Shown here piece after piece: positions 1-8,919 of a stretch of 64,000 nt of DNA (position 1 is its first letter; each line of letters begins with the position of its first letter). Location of the stretch: the NCBI RefSeq assembly GCF_000513895.2, contig NZ_CP165782.1, positions 3,439,501-3,503,500 of the forward strand. The letters are read 5' to 3'. Made by a program: the position numbers and the translations under genes. The stretch comes from Ensifer sp. WSM1721. Its GTDB lineage: Bacteria > Pseudomonadota > Alphaproteobacteria > Rhizobiales > Rhizobiaceae. The notes below the pieces were generated by a model. The model had not been told where the DNA came from and searched no databases. It saw nothing but the letters and a program-made list of their open reading frames with translations.

Positions 1-1
1 A

Positions 2-142
2 GAGGCGACCTTCGGCACCGCCTATCGAGCTCCTGCCGCGATCCCGGCAGCGGCGACCAGCATCGAGGCGGTGATCGGCGCGGCGGCGGACGCGCCACTT
101 GCAGACGTTCCGATCCCGTCCCCCCGGCCGGGCCTGCAATAG
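2..142 (+). CDS. C-terminal end of an unidentified protein (partial)
   Basis: An open frame enters from the left edge and stops with TAG at 140-142, giving the last 46 residues of a protein. The tail is rich in Ala and Pro and ends in a proline-arginine stretch (IPSPRPGLQ). Such Pro-rich tails are common in rhizobial exported or cell-wall proteins, but that is only an impression; no domain is visible. The reading frame and base composition fit a real gene on the same strand as mgsA, 128 bases upstream of it. Function unknown. Confidence 0.45.
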   Translation, partial: EATFGTAYRAPAAIPAAATSIEAVIGAAADAPLADVPIPSPRPGLQ

Positions 143-270
143 CGGCAGCTGAGCCGAGCCTTCCCAATCTCACGACGCTCATGTATAGGGCGATCAAATC
201 GATTTAATGTTCCGGAACGGAGCGTCGCACAGCGCTCCGCGTGGACGTGATTCTTGCCGGGGGCCCGCGC

Positions 271-651
271 ATGGCAGATCGGAAATGTCTCGCCCTGATC
301 GCCCATGATCAGAAGAAGGATGACCTCGCCGCCTTCGCCAAGGCGAACGAGGCGGTCCTGTCCAAGTGGAAGATCGTCGCGACGGGAACGACCGGCGGCC
401 GCGTCCTCGACGTCTGCCCCGGGCTCGACATCACGCGGCTGAAGAGCGGTCCGCTCGGCGGCGACCAGCAGATCGGCGCGCTGATCGCGACGGGCGACGT
501 GGACTGCCTTATCTTCTTCGTCGATCCGCTGACGCCGATGCCGCACGATGTCGACGTCAAGGCGCTGATGCGGCTCGCGATCGTCTACGACATCCCCATG
601 GCGCTCAATCGCGCGACCGCCGAAGAGTTGATCGCCTTCAGGCGCAACTGA
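271..651 (+). CDS. mgsA: Methylglyoxal synthase
   Basis: Converts dihydroxyacetone phosphate to methylglyoxal and phosphate, a cytosolic bypass of lower glycolysis. The 126-residue product covers the whole MGS-like domain. It carries the His-Asp pair near the start (H12-D13), the [11 protein letters not shown] phosphate-binding segment with the catalytic Asp at about 65, the FFVDPL motif (D85) and PHDVD (H92, D93). I chose ATG 271 rather than GTG 241 because the family begins just before the first beta strand (CLALIAHD). Glucokinase follows after 42 bases, so the two probably form a sugar-metabolism unit. An inverted repeat (GGAGCG/CGCTCC) lies at 219-238 in the leader. Confidence 0.93.
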   Translation: MADRKCLALIAHDQKKDDLAAFAKANEAVLSKWKIVATGTTGGRVLDVCPGLDITRLKSGPLGGDQQIGALIATGDVDCLIFFVDPLTPMPHDVDVKALMRLAIVYDIPMALNRATAEELIAFRRN

Positions 652-693
652 TACACATCCTGAATATTCCAAGGCGATCAGGACGGATTTGCC

Positions 694-1713
694 ATGCTCA
701 ATGCGAGTGACCCCAGCTTTCCCTTTCCGATATTGATCGGCGATATCGGCGGCACGAATGCCCGCTTCGCGTTGCTTGTCGATGTTGATGCCTTGCCGCA
801 GCAGCTTCCGCCGATCAAGACCGGGGATTTCGCGACCATCGAGGAAGCGATGCAGAAATGCATCCTCGACAAGACCCCGGTCAGGCCGCGCTCGGCGATC
901 CTCGCGGTGGCCGGGCCGATCAAGAGCGACGAGATCCCGCTCACCAATGCAGGCTGGGTCATCCGGCCGAAGGACATGCTGGCGAGCCTCCGGCTCGAGG
1001 ACGTGCTGATCATCAATGACTTCGAGGCTCAGGCGCTCGCGATCGCCACGCCGGCCGAGGGGGACGTCGTGCAGATTGGCGGCGGCAGCGTCCGCGCGAT
1101 GAGTTCCCGCGTCGTCCTCGGCCCCGGGACCGGTCTCGGTGTCGCGGGGCTTGTCTTCGCGCAAAACACCTGGATTCCGGTGCCCGGCGAGGGCGGCCAT
1201 GTCGACATCGGACCGCGCACCGAACGCGATTTCCGCATATGGCCTTTCCTCGAGCCGATCGAGGGGCGCATGGCGGGCGAGCAGATCCTATGCGGCCGCG
1301 GCATCATGAATCTCTATCGCGCGGTCTGCGCCGCCAATGGCGAGGAGCCTGCTCTCGCGGATCAGGCCGAAGTGACGACGAGCGCGCTTACGGGCAGCGA
1401 TGCGGCGGCAGTCGAGACCGTGTCGCTCTTCTCGACCTATCTTGGGCGCGTTGCCGGCGATATGGCTTTGATCTTCATGGCGCGTGGTGGCGTGTTCCTC
1501 TCCGGCGGCATTTCTCAGAAGATCTTGCCGGCGCTGATGAAGCCCGAATTCCGTGTCGCCTTCGAGGACAAGGCGCCGCATTCGGCGCTGATGCGGACGA
1601 TTCCGAGCTTTGCCGTCATTCATCCGATGGCGGCGCTCTCCGGCCTTGCCGCCTTCGCACGTGCGCCGAGCGACTTCGGTGTTGCAATGGAGGGACGGCG
1701 CTGGAGAAGCTAA
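694..1713 (+). CDS. glk: Glucokinase
   Basis: ATP-dependent phosphorylation of glucose to glucose-6-phosphate in the cytoplasm. The 339-residue protein belongs to the Glk (non-ROK proteobacterial) family. It opens with the phosphate-1 motif [15 protein letters not shown] (about residues 13-27), continues with [12 protein letters not shown] containing the catalytic Asp, then [14 protein letters not shown] and the [10 protein letters not shown] segment, and ends with the adenosine motif [10 protein letters not shown]. Length is usual for rhizobial glucokinases. It lies between mgsA and an ABC exporter gene, all on the same strand, with a gap of about 100 bases before the exporter. Confidence 0.95.
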   Translation: MLNASDPSFPFPILIGDIGGTNARFALLVDVDALPQQLPPIKTGDFATIEEAMQKCILDKTPVRPRSAILAVAGPIKSDEIPLTNAGWVIRPKDMLASLRLEDVLIINDFEAQALAIATPAEGDVVQIGGGSVRAMSSRVVLGPGTGLGVAGLVFAQNTWIPVPGEGGHVDIGPRTERDFRIWPFLEPIEGRMAGEQILCGRGIMNLYRAVCAANGEEPALADQAEVTTSALTGSDAAAVETVSLFSTYLGRVAGDMALIFMARGGVFLSGGISQKILPALMKPEFRVAFEDKAPHSALMRTIPSFAVIHPMAALSGLAAFARAPSDFGVAMEGRRWRS

Positions 1714-1816
1714 AGCGCCGCTCACCGCAAAGACTCGCCAAAGCGGCTTCAAACCACTATAGAGCCCGGCAGACGACGCCGGCATCCGGCACACGGGCTC
1801 AGGGAAGACGGGCTTA

Positions 1817-3619
1817 TTGAACGCCAAGGATAGAAACCAGCGCGCAGTCGATTCCGAAACAATCACCGGAATCCTGCGGCGCGTCATCGCCGAAAACGGC
1901 CGCGACCACATCCGGGGCTATGCCTTCGCCATCGCATGCCTTGTCGTGGTGGCGGCAACGACGGGCTTCACCGCCTGGATCATGGAAACGGTGATCAACG
2001 AGGCCTTCGCCAACCGGCGCGCGGACATCGTGCTGGTGATCTGCGTTGCGATCTTCGCCGCCTTCGTTCTCCGGGGCCTTGCGACCTACGGGCAGGCCGT
2101 TGCGCTTTCGAAGATCGGCAACAACATAGTCGCGCGTTATCAGCGACGCCTTTATGCGCACCTGATGGCGCTCAGCGTCGGCTATTTCCATGAGCAGCGC
2201 TCCGCCCAACTTGCCGCCAAGATCAGCCAGAACGTCGGCGGTATCCGCGACGTGCTCAACATGACGGTGACGTCGATCGCCCGTGACTTCCTGACGCTGG
2301 TCGGCCTGGTCGGCGTCATGTTCAGCAAGGACTGGCTCCTGTCGCTGATCGTCTTCTTCGTGGCTCCGCCGCTGCTCCTTGGCCTGCGCTACATCTCCAA
2401 GCGTCTGCGCCTGGCGACGCGCGAGGCGGTCGAGGTCAACAGCCGCGTCCTGGGTGCGATGCAGGAGACCATCCAGGGCATCACCATCGTCAAGGCCTTT
2501 ACGATGGAGGAGGAGCTGCGCCGCAAGGTCGAGGCGATCATCGAGCGCGCCGAAAACCGCGCCAACCGCATCGCCCGCCTCAGCGAGCGCACGGCGCCGA
2601 TGACCGAGACCTTCGCCGGCTTCGCGATCTCGAGCGTGCTCGCCTACGCGGCTTTCCGCGCGATCTATAGCAATATCCCGCCGGGCGCCTTCTTCGCCTT
2701 CGTCACCGCGCTCCTCATGGCCTACGACCCGGCCCGGCGCCTGGCGCGCCTGCAGGTTTCGCTTGAGCGGGCCGTGGTCAATGCGCGGATGATCTACGAG
2801 ATTCTCGACACGGTGCCGCATCAGCGTGACCGGCCCGACGCGACCGAACTCAAGCTCGGCGAGGCGACGGTCGAGCTGCGCGAGGTGCGCTTCGCCTACG
2901 GCAACGGCGAGGAAATCCTCAAAGGAGTCAGCTTCCGGGCGGAGGGCGGCAAGACGACGGCGCTCGTCGGTCCGTCCGGCGCCGGCAAGTCGACGATCAT
3001 CAGCCTCATCCCGCGCTTCTATGATCCGCACGCGGGCGAAATCGTCATCGACGGCCAGAATATCGCCGGCGTCACCAAGCAGTCGCTGCGCAACGGCCTC
3101 GCCTATGTCTCTCAGCAGCCCTATCTTTTCGAGGGTTCGATCCGGGACAACATCCGTTATGGCCGGCCGGAGGCGACGGATGCGGAAGTCGAGGAAGCGG
3201 CGCGGCTTGCCTACGCGCATGATTTCATCCTGGCGCAGCCGGAGGGATACGACACGCCCGTCGGCGAACATGGCATCACGCTTTCGGGCGGCCAGCGCCA
3301 GCGCCTGTCGATCGCTCGTGCGCTCGTGCGCGATGCGCCCATTCTGCTTCTGGACGAGGCTACTTCGGCGCTCGACACCGAGTCGGAGGCGGCCGTGCAG
3401 AAGGCGCTCGAGCAGGCGATGAGCGGCCGCACAGTCATCGTCATCGCTCACAGGCTCTCCACCGTCGTCAACGCGGACAAGATCGTCGTCATGAAGGACG
3501 GCACCGTCGTCGAGGAGGGCACGCACGAGGAGCTTGCGCGGCGTCCGGACGGTCTCTACGCTCGCCTGCACAATCTTCAGGGCAGCGCCGACACGCCCGC
3601 CGAGGCCCAAATCCTGTAG
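1817..3619 (+). CDS. ABC exporter, fused permease and ATPase (MsbA-like)
   Basis: A 600-residue half-transporter with an N-terminal type I exporter membrane domain (about six helices, residues 30-320) followed by an ATPase domain. Walker A is GPSGAGKST, the signature [10 protein letters not shown], Walker [12 protein letters not shown] and the switch His lies in VIAHRLS. It should act as a homodimer exporting a lipid or other hydrophobic substrate; the substrate cannot be read from sequence. The start is the TTG at 1817: there is a purine-rich GGGAAG about 10 bases upstream and no ATG until well inside the protein. dapB begins 17 bases after the stop, so these two are probably co-transcribed. 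Confidence 0.85.
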   Translation: MNAKDRNQRAVDSETITGILRRVIAENGRDHIRGYAFAIACLVVVAATTGFTAWIMETVINEAFANRRADIVLVICVAIFAAFVLRGLATYGQAVALSKIGNNIVARYQRRLYAHLMALSVGYFHEQRSAQLAAKISQNVGGIRDVLNMTVTSIARDFLTLVGLVGVMFSKDWLLSLIVFFVAPPLLLGLRYISKRLRLATREAVEVNSRVLGAMQETIQGITIVKAFTMEEELRRKVEAIIERAENRANRIARLSERTAPMTETFAGFAISSVLAYAAFRAIYSNIPPGAFFAFVTALLMAYDPARRLARLQVSLERAVVNARMIYEILDTVPHQRDRPDATELKLGEATVELREVRFAYGNGEEILKGVSFRAEGGKTTALVGPSGAGKSTIISLIPRFYDPHAGEIVIDGQNIAGVTKQSLRNGLAYVSQQPYLFEGSIRDNIRYGRPEATDAEVEEAARLAYAHDFILAQPEGYDTPVGEHGITLSGGQRQRLSIARALVRDAPILLLDEATSALDTESEAAVQKALEQAMSGRTVIVIAHRLSTVVNADKIVVMKDGTVVEEGTHEELARRPDGLYARLHNLQGSADTPAEAQIL

Positions 3620-3636
3620 AACAAAGGAATTCGACG

Positions 3637-4455
3637 ATGAGCGAAACGGACATGAAGCTCGTGGTGGTCGGCGCGGCTGGCCGTATGGGCCAAACGCTGA
3701 TCCGGATCGTTCATGAGATGGACGGCGTGCGTCTCCACGCCGCAATCGGGCGCCCCGGCTCGCCCGTCATCGGCCGCGACGCAGGCGAGATCGCGGGGCT
3801 TGGGCCGATCGGCGTCCCCGTCACCGACAAGCCGCTCGAAGCCTTCCTCGATGCCGAAGGCGTGCTCGATTTCACGTCGCCCGCGACCTCCGTCGAATTT
3901 GCCGCGCTCGCGGCGCAGGCGCGCATCGTCCATGTCATCGGCACGACCGGCTGCTCGGCGGAGGACGATGCGAAGATTCTCGCCGCCGCCCGCCATGCCC
4001 GCATCATCAGGTCCGGCAATATGAGCCTCGGCGTCAACCTGCTCGGCGTCCTCACGGAAAAGGCGGCGCGCGCGCTTCCGGCCGCCGGATGGGACATTGA
4101 GATCCTCGAAATGCATCACAAGCACAAGGTCGACGCGCCATCGGGCACGGCGCTGCTTCTCGGCGAGGCGGCGGCGAAGGGACGCGGCATCTCCCTCGCG
4201 CAACATTCGGTGCGCGTGCGCGACGGCCATACCGGCGCGCGGTCTCGAGGAACGATCGGCTTTGCCTCGCTGCGCGGCGGTTCGGTCGTCGGCGAGCACT
4301 CCGTCATCCTCGCCGGCGAGGGTGAGATGGTGACGCTCTCGCACAGCGCCACGGATCGCTCGATCTTCGCGCGCGGCGCGGTCGCCGCCGCCCTCTGGGG
4401 CCGCGGCCGGAAGCCGGGCTTCTATACCATGCTCGACGTTCTCGGGCTCAACTGA
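3637..4455 (+). CDS. dapB: 4-hydroxy-tetrahydrodipicolinate reductase
   Basis: NAD(P)H-dependent reduction step of the diaminopimelate pathway, feeding both lysine and peptidoglycan synthesis. The 272-residue product shows the N-terminal nucleotide-binding loop [13 protein letters not shown] (about residues 8-20), the GTTG turn, and the DapB signature [15 protein letters not shown] containing the catalytic His pair and Lys. The start ATG at 3637 has AAAGGAA upstream. It sits 17 bases after the ABC exporter gene and 28 bases before gpmA, so a multi-gene transcript is likely. Confidence 0.97.
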   Translation: MSETDMKLVVVGAAGRMGQTLIRIVHEMDGVRLHAAIGRPGSPVIGRDAGEIAGLGPIGVPVTDKPLEAFLDAEGVLDFTSPATSVEFAALAAQARIVHVIGTTGCSAEDDAKILAAARHARIIRSGNMSLGVNLLGVLTEKAARALPAAGWDIEILEMHHKHKVDAPSGTALLLGEAAAKGRGISLAQHSVRVRDGHTGARSRGTIGFASLRGGSVVGEHSVILAGEGEMVTLSHSATDRSIFARGAVAAALWGRGRKPGFYTMLDVLGLN

Positions 4456-4483
4456 ACATCTACATCTTCAAGAGGAAAACGAA

Positions 4484-5119
4484 ATGAGCGGCACCCTCGT
4501 CCTTGTTCGGCACGGCCAGAGCGACTGGAACCTGAAGAACCTCTTCACCGGCTGGCGCGATCCTGACCTCACCGAGCTCGGCATCGAGGAGGCAAAGGCC
4601 GGCGGCAAGGCACTCGCCGAATACGGCATCAAATTCGACGTCGCCTTCACCTCCGCCCTTATCCGCGCACAACGCACTTGCCAGCTCGTGCTCGATGCCG
4701 TCGGCCAATCGTCGTTGGAAACGATCCGCGACCAGGCGCTGAACGAGCGCGACTACGGCGATCTTTCCGGCCTCAACAAGGACGATGCGCGTGCGAAGTG
4801 GGGCGAGGAGCAGGTGCACATCTGGCGCCGCTCCTACGACGTGCCGCCGCCCGGCGGCGAAAGCCTGCGCGATACCGGCGCCCGCGTCTGGCCCTATTAT
4901 CTCACCGACATCCTGCCGCGCGTGCTCTCCGGCGAGAAGGTGCTGGTCGCCGCCCACGGCAACTCCCTGCGCTCGCTCGTCATGGTGCTCGATCGGCTGA
5001 CCAAGGAACAGATCCTCAAGCTCAACCTCGCGACCGGCGTGCCGATGGTCTACAAGCTGAAGGCGGATTCGACCGTCGCCTCCAAGGAAGTGCTCGGGGA
5101 TATGTCCGGCGCGCATTGA
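4484..5119 (+). CDS. gpmA: 2,3-bisphosphoglycerate-dependent phosphoglycerate mutase
   Basis: Interconverts 3- and 2-phosphoglycerate in glycolysis and gluconeogenesis. The histidine-phosphatase fold is evident: [10 protein letters not shown] with the phosphorylated His at residue 10, [11 protein letters not shown], the acid residue in [12 protein letters not shown], and the second catalytic His in [12 protein letters not shown]. At 211 residues it is the short rhizobial form, lacking part of the C-terminal tail seen in enteric GpmA. An AGAGG-type ribosome site precedes ATG 4484. A mosaic repeat follows the gene. Confidence 0.95.
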   Translation: MSGTLVLVRHGQSDWNLKNLFTGWRDPDLTELGIEEAKAGGKALAEYGIKFDVAFTSALIRAQRTCQLVLDAVGQSSLETIRDQALNERDYGDLSGLNKDDARAKWGEEQVHIWRRSYDVPPPGGESLRDTGARVWPYYLTDILPRVLSGEKVLVAAHGNSLRSLVMVLDRLTKEQILKLNLATGVPMVYKLKADSTVASKEVLGDMSGAH

Positions 5120-5150
5120 ATTTGGCTTGGTTTCAATAGGAGGGCGTTTG

Positions 5151-5282
5151 CCCCTCTCCTCGGGTTTAACCCGAGGACTAACCCTCTCCCCGCGCGCGGG
5201 GAGGGGGGCAGAGTTAGGCGGGTGCCGCGAGTCCCTTCGCCCCGCTTGCGGCGAGAAGGTGGCCGGCAGGCCGGATGAGGGG
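5151..5282. repeat. RIME1-like Rhizobium intergenic mosaic repeat
   Basis: Intergenic block between the converging gpmA and ada-like genes made of several palindromes: CTCGGGTTTAACCCGAG (5159-5175), CCTCTCCCCGCG/CGCGGGGAGG (5183-5206), and CCCGCTTGCGG followed by GGCCGGCAGGCC. The last part matches what I remember of RIME1, an abundant Rhizobium-specific repeat. Its position between converging stop codons suggests it ends up in both transcripts as hairpins. Assignment to RIME1 is from memory; the palindromes themselves are plain. Confidence 0.7.
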
Positions 5283-5308
5283 CAATCGGCGGCAATCCGT
5301 TTAAGCCC

Positions 5309-6187
5309 TCACGCCTTCCCCGCCTCCCAGCCGAGGATAGCGCGTTTGCGCGTCAGCCCCCAGTGATAGCCAGTGAGGTCGCCGGTCTTGCCGAGCGCAC
5401 GATGGCACGGCACGACGAAGGAGATCGGGTTGCGCCCGACCGCAGCACCAACGGCGCGTGAGGCCGTCGGCTGACCAATGTCTTCGGCAATTTTCGAATA
5501 GGTCGTCGCCTTGCCAAGCGGGACCTTCAGGAGCGTCTGCCATACCCGGACCTGGAAATCCGAACCGATCAGGAAGATCCTGAGCGGCTCCTCGGCCGAC
5601 CAGCGATCCGGATTGAAAATGCGTGCCGCGTAGCGTGCCGTGGCGGCGCTGTCCTGGACATAGCTCGCGTTCGGCCAGCGGGCGACCATGTCGTCGAAGC
5701 TCGCACGCTCCTCGCCGGTATCGGCGAAGGCGAGCCCGGCGAGGCCCCGGTCGGTGATCATCACCAGCGCCGTGCCGAACGGCGAGGGGTGGAAGCCGTA
5801 GCGGATGGTGAGGCCGGCGCCGCGCGCCTTCCACTCGCCGGGCGACATCGCCTCGTGCGTGACGAAAAGGTCGTGCAGCCGCCCCGGACCGGACAGGCCG
5901 ACCTCGATGCTGGTCTCGAGCAGCGGCATGTCCTCCTGGCGCAAGAGCCGCTTCGCGTGGTCGAGGGTGATCGCCTGCAGGAAAGCCTTGGGCGAAAGCC
6001 CCGCCCAACGGGTGAAGACCTTCTGAAGCTGCGTCGGCGATTGGCCGAGGCGCCGCGCGATTGTCTCGAGCGACGGCTGGTCGCGATAATCTTCGGTCAG
6101 CATTGCGATCACCCGCCGGACCGTGTCGTAGTCGCTGCCTTCGGGGGTGATGTCGGTGGGAATGGATGTAACGACGTTCATGATCAT
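5309..6187 (-). CDS. Ada-like AraC regulator / O6-alkylguanine-DNA alkyltransferase
   Basis: A 292-residue two-domain protein. Residues about 20-110 form an AraC-type helix-turn-helix (LETIARRLGQSPTQLQKVFTR), and about 120-290 a methyltransferase domain with the PCHR active-site loop (SFVVPCHRALG) whose Cys accepts the alkyl group from O6-alkylguanine. The N-terminal zinc/phosphotriester domain of E. coli Ada, with its Cys acceptor, is missing, so self-activation by methylphosphotriester transfer is not expected. The N-terminus starts at ATG 6187 with GGAG upstream. The gene points toward gpmA and is separated from the DUF2244 gene by 71 bases. Confidence 0.88.
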   Translation of the reverse strand: MIMNVVTSIPTDITPEGSDYDTVRRVIAMLTEDYRDQPSLETIARRLGQSPTQLQKVFTRWAGLSPKAFLQAITLDHAKRLLRQEDMPLLETSIEVGLSGPGRLHDLFVTHEAMSPGEWKARGAGLTIRYGFHPSPFGTALVMITDRGLAGLAFADTGEERASFDDMVARWPNASYVQDSAATARYAARIFNPDRWSAEEPLRIFLIGSDFQVRVWQTLLKVPLGKATTYSKIAEDIGQPTASRAVGAAVGRNPISFVVPCHRALGKTGDLTGYHWGLTRKRAILGWEAGKA

Positions 6188-6258
6188 CTCCTCATGCTGC
6201 AGATAATCATGCGGGGGAGCCTATAACCACCCGTTTCTTGTCGGGCTTCGCGTTGCGC

Positions 6259-6756
6259 TTATCGCGATCGTGCGGTCGCCAGGGCGCGGGCGAAGGCGAC
6301 GGCGAAGGTTTCGCGGTCGTCCCGGTTGAGAAAGGAGCCGATATCGGTCTGCCGCCCGCCGCCGCTGATCTTCATCGAGACGATGCCGATTTCCTGGTGG
6401 CGCTTTATGCTGAACCGCGTCCAGAAGGGATTGAAGCGGTGCTCAGTCATCCTTCCCGACGGCGCGAACTTCTTCACCGACACATCGGTGCGCGAGACGC
6501 TGACCTCCTCGCGGGCGCGCGCTGAGTGGTAGTTGAGCCAGAAGGCGCCGAGGAGCAGCACGAAATCGAGACCGAAGAAGAAGACGATCGGCCATGCGCC
6601 GATCACCAGGAAGACGAATATGTGCATGAGGCTCATGACGCCGGCGATCAGAAGGAAAACCTTGAAGCCTCTTGAACCCAGAGAGCGGTAGGGCGTCAGT
6701 TCGGCCGCAAAGATCGGCTTTTCGTTGATGCTTGTCTCGACATTGCCTTCGGTCAT
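6259..6756 (-). CDS. DUF2244 membrane protein
   Basis: A 165-residue protein with two hydrophobic segments close together (about 30-50 and 55-76; VFLLIAGVMSLMHIFVFLV and PIVFFFGLDFVLLLGAF) followed by a soluble C-terminal domain with the FNPFWTRF segment and a short GGGRQTDIGSFL stretch typical of DUF2244. Biochemical role is unknown for the family. Its ATG at 6756 is only 22 bases from the divergent nth ATG at 6779, so promoters of both genes must overlap or lie within the neighbouring coding sequence. Confidence 0.8.
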   Translation of the reverse strand: MTEGNVETSINEKPIFAAELTPYRSLGSRGFKVFLLIAGVMSLMHIFVFLVIGAWPIVFFFGLDFVLLLGAFWLNYHSARAREEVSVSRTDVSVKKFAPSGRMTEHRFNPFWTRFSIKRHQEIGIVSMKISGGGRQTDIGSFLNRDDRETFAVAFARALATARSR

Positions 6757-6778
6757 GACCCATGACTATAGATGCGCC

Positions 6779-7555
6779 ATGAAAAACGTGAAACTCAAAT
6801 CGCCGCCGCAACCGTCAAAACCGAAGAAGGCGACGACACGACGGAACGGCGTTCGGCAGCGCAGCGCCTATAGCGCCGCTGAAGTCGAGGAGATCTTTCG
6901 CCGCTTTTCCATCCAGCGGCCCGAACCGAAGGGTGAGCTCGAGCACGTCAATCCGTTCACGCTGCTCGTAGCCGTCGCGCTTTCGGCGCAGGCGACGGAC
7001 GCCGGCGTCAACAAGGCGACGCGGCCGCTCTTTGCCGTCGCCGATACGCCGGAGAAGATGCTGGCGCTCGGTGAGGAAAAGCTGCGCGACTACATCAAGA
7101 CGATCGGTCTCTATCGCAACAAGGCAAAGAACGTCATCGCCCTTTCCGAGAAACTGATCACCGATTTCGGTGGCGAGGTACCGCGCACGCACGAGGAGCT
7201 CATGACCCTGCCGGGCGTCGGGCGGAAGACCGCTAACGTCGTGCTCTCGATGGCCTTCGGTCAGTCGACGATCGCCGTCGACACGCATATCTTCCGCATC
7301 GCCAACCGCATCCGGCTCGCTCCCGGCAAGACGCCGGACGAGGTGGAGGCGCATCTCCTGCGCGTCATTCCGAAGAAATATCTCTATCACGCGCACCATT
7401 GGCTGATCCTGCACGGCCGCTATGTCTGCAAGGCGCGCCGGCCGGAATGCGAACGCTGCGTGATTGCCGACCTGTGCAAATCGCCGGAGAAGACCTGCGA
7501 CATCCCGGCGCCGCTCGTCGAACTGCCGCCACAGGTCGTCCCCGTCGCCGGCTGA
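6779..7555 (+). CDS. nth: Endonuclease III
   Basis: Bifunctional DNA glycosylase/AP lyase removing oxidised pyrimidines in base-excision repair. The 258-residue product has the helix-hairpin-helix LPGVGRKTANVVL with the catalytic Lys, the conserved Asp in VDTHIFRIANR, and a C-terminal [4Fe-4S] motif of spacing C-x6-C-x2-C-x5-C (CKARRPECERCVIADLC). I chose ATG 6779; a GTG/ATG further upstream would overlap the divergent DUF2244 start. The basic, Lys/Pro-rich N-terminal 30 residues are an extension compared with E. coli Nth (211 residues). Confidence 0.95.
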   Translation: MKNVKLKSPPQPSKPKKATTRRNGVRQRSAYSAAEVEEIFRRFSIQRPEPKGELEHVNPFTLLVAVALSAQATDAGVNKATRPLFAVADTPEKMLALGEEKLRDYIKTIGLYRNKAKNVIALSEKLITDFGGEVPRTHEELMTLPGVGRKTANVVLSMAFGQSTIAVDTHIFRIANRIRLAPGKTPDEVEAHLLRVIPKKYLYHAHHWLILHGRYVCKARRPECERCVIADLCKSPEKTCDIPAPLVELPPQVVPVAG

Positions 7556-7576
7556 CGGTCGTGCCTGCCGTCCTCG

Positions 7577-7670
7577 TGCATGTCGTCCGAAAGCATGCAG
7601 CGGTTTCGGGACAACGACATGCACAAAAACGAGGGCATAAAGCGCGTCGCGTGAATTCGATGAACGCGAG
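7577..7670. repeat. Intergenic palindromic repeat, family 2, copy 1
   Basis: Begins with a 10-bp stem TGCATGTCGT (7577-7586) / ACGACATGCA (7614-7623) enclosing a GCAGCGGTTTCGGGACA core, then continues with a GCGCGTCGCGTGAA segment. A second copy with the same order of blocks is at 52852-52945. It lies between the converging nth and TetR genes. No coding potential. Confidence 0.7.
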
Positions 7671-7675
7671 GTGCT

Positions 7676-8269
7676 TCACGCAGCGATCAGGCGATCGATC
7701 AGCCTGTCGATGGCGTAGGCGTAGTCGGCACGCGCGGCACCGGCTTCGATCTCGAGCGCGGCCCGGTCGAAAGCGGCTGACAGCAGGAACGCCATCGCCT
7801 TGACCGCCTTTTCCTCCAGGCGGTGCGGAGCCATGACGGCGGCCAGTCCCTCCTCGAGCGTTCTGCCGCCATGCGCGGCGTCGATTATCGCCATTTCGGT
7901 AACGCCGAGGATGGCCGGGCCGTCGAGCAGCAGCAGGCGCACCCTGCCGGGCGCCGCCATGGCGTCGAAATAGGCGGCGGCCCCAGCGAGCAGCGCCTCG
8001 CGAGGCGCGACGCCTTCAGCGGCGGAGTTCTCGATGGTCGTCGCGACTTCGCGCGCCTCCCGTTCAATGACCGCGCGAAACAGCGCCTTCTTGTCCTCGA
8101 AGTGGTGATAGAGCGCGCCACGCGTAAGCCCGGCCGCGGCAACGATTTCCGGTGTTGCCGTGTCGGCATAGCCCTTCTCGACGAAGAGTGCGCGGGCGGC
8201 ATCAAGGATCGCGGCTCGGGTCGCGTCGGAGCGCTCCTGGTTCGAGCGTCTCGGTCTTCTCTGTTGCAT
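7676..8269 (-). CDS. TetR-family transcriptional regulator
   Basis: A 197-residue TetR repressor. Residues about 15-60 form the DNA-binding helix-turn-helix (TPEIVAAAGLTRGALYHHFEDK), the rest a helical ligand domain without close identity I can name. It is divergent from a VOC-family gene at 8337, and two copies of an ACATrCAG-N-yTGTATGT palindrome lie between them, so it probably represses itself and that gene. Start ATG 8269 directly abuts the first palindrome. Confidence 0.88.
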   Translation of the reverse strand: MQQRRPRRSNQERSDATRAAILDAARALFVEKGYADTATPEIVAAAGLTRGALYHHFEDKKALFRAVIEREAREVATTIENSAAEGVAPREALLAGAAAYFDAMAAPGRVRLLLLDGPAILGVTEMAIIDAAHGGRTLEEGLAAVMAPHRLEEKAVKAMAFLLSAAFDRAALEIEAGAARADYAYAIDRLIDRLIAA

Positions 8270-8314
8270 ACATACAGCCTGTATGTTATCGATGAATACA
8301 TGCAGATTGTATGT
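8270..8314. promoter_or_regulatory. Double TetR-type operator
   Basis: A perfect 17-bp palindrome (ACATACAG C CTGTATGT, 8270-8286) is followed by an imperfect copy (ACATGCAG A TTGTATGT, 8298-8314). The centres are 28 bp apart. They fill the space between the TetR start codon and the start of the VOC gene, the expected place for autoregulation plus control of the divergent gene. TetR binding is inferred from position and symmetry. Confidence 0.75.
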
Positions 8315-8336
8315 TGCTGATTGACGGAGGGGAAGG

Positions 8337-8762
8337 ATGAAATCGACGAGCTATTATCCGGTCATCATGACGGACGACGTCAGGGCCACGGCGGATTTTT
8401 ACGTGAAGCATCTGCGCTTCGAGCCGCTTTTCATGAGCGACTGGTATATGCATCTTCAATCGACCGAGGACGAGCATGTGACGCTCGCCGTCCTCGACTA
8501 TCGGCATGAGACCGTGCCGGAACAGCACCGGGCGCCCGTGCGCGGCGTGCTGCTGAATTTCGAGGTGGAGGATCCCGACCGGCTTTATGATGAGATGCGA
8601 AGTGCGGGGCTGCCTATCCTCAAGCCGATCTGCGACGAGGACTTCGGTCAGCGCCATTTCATCACCGCCGATCCCAACGGAGTCATGATCGACATCATCA
8701 AGCCCATTCCGCCGAGCGCCGAGTTTGCCGCGGCCTATGACGCCAAGGCGCTGCCGGCATGA
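8337..8762 (+). CDS. VOC-superfamily (glyoxalase/bleomycin-resistance fold) protein
   Basis: A 141-residue protein with the paired beta-alpha-beta-beta-beta modules of the VOC fold: [21 protein letters not shown] at the start and a second module ending in [17 protein letters not shown], the usual position of the last metal ligand or its replacement. Substrate unknown. AGGGGAAGG stands 5-12 bases before ATG 8337. It is divergent from a TetR gene with two shared operator-like palindromes, which suggests induction by a small molecule and a detoxification role; that is inference. Confidence 0.8.
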   Translation: MKSTSYYPVIMTDDVRATADFYVKHLRFEPLFMSDWYMHLQSTEDEHVTLAVLDYRHETVPEQHRAPVRGVLLNFEVEDPDRLYDEMRSAGLPILKPICDEDFGQRHFITADPNGVMIDIIKPIPPSAEFAAAYDAKALPA

Positions 8763-8919
8763 TCACCGGCATTTTCGCCAACCTGCATGTCCTTTGATCG
8801 GGTCGATTGCTGCGGCGACCTTTTGCGCGTCTCAAACGCGCCGCGCTGTAGTGTCTTCCAAATGGCCGGAAAACCGCTATTAACGAACACCGGTCATTTT
8901 GAAAACCCGGACGGAGTTC

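Noticed and set aside
1814..3745. A 643-codon minus-strand frame opposite the ABC exporter.
   Set aside because: Asp/Arg-rich antisense shadow without motifs; the exporter has all ABC motifs.
5127..5366. Small frame of 79 codons between gpmA and the ada-like gene.
   Set aside because: It is a translation of the RIME1-like repeat.
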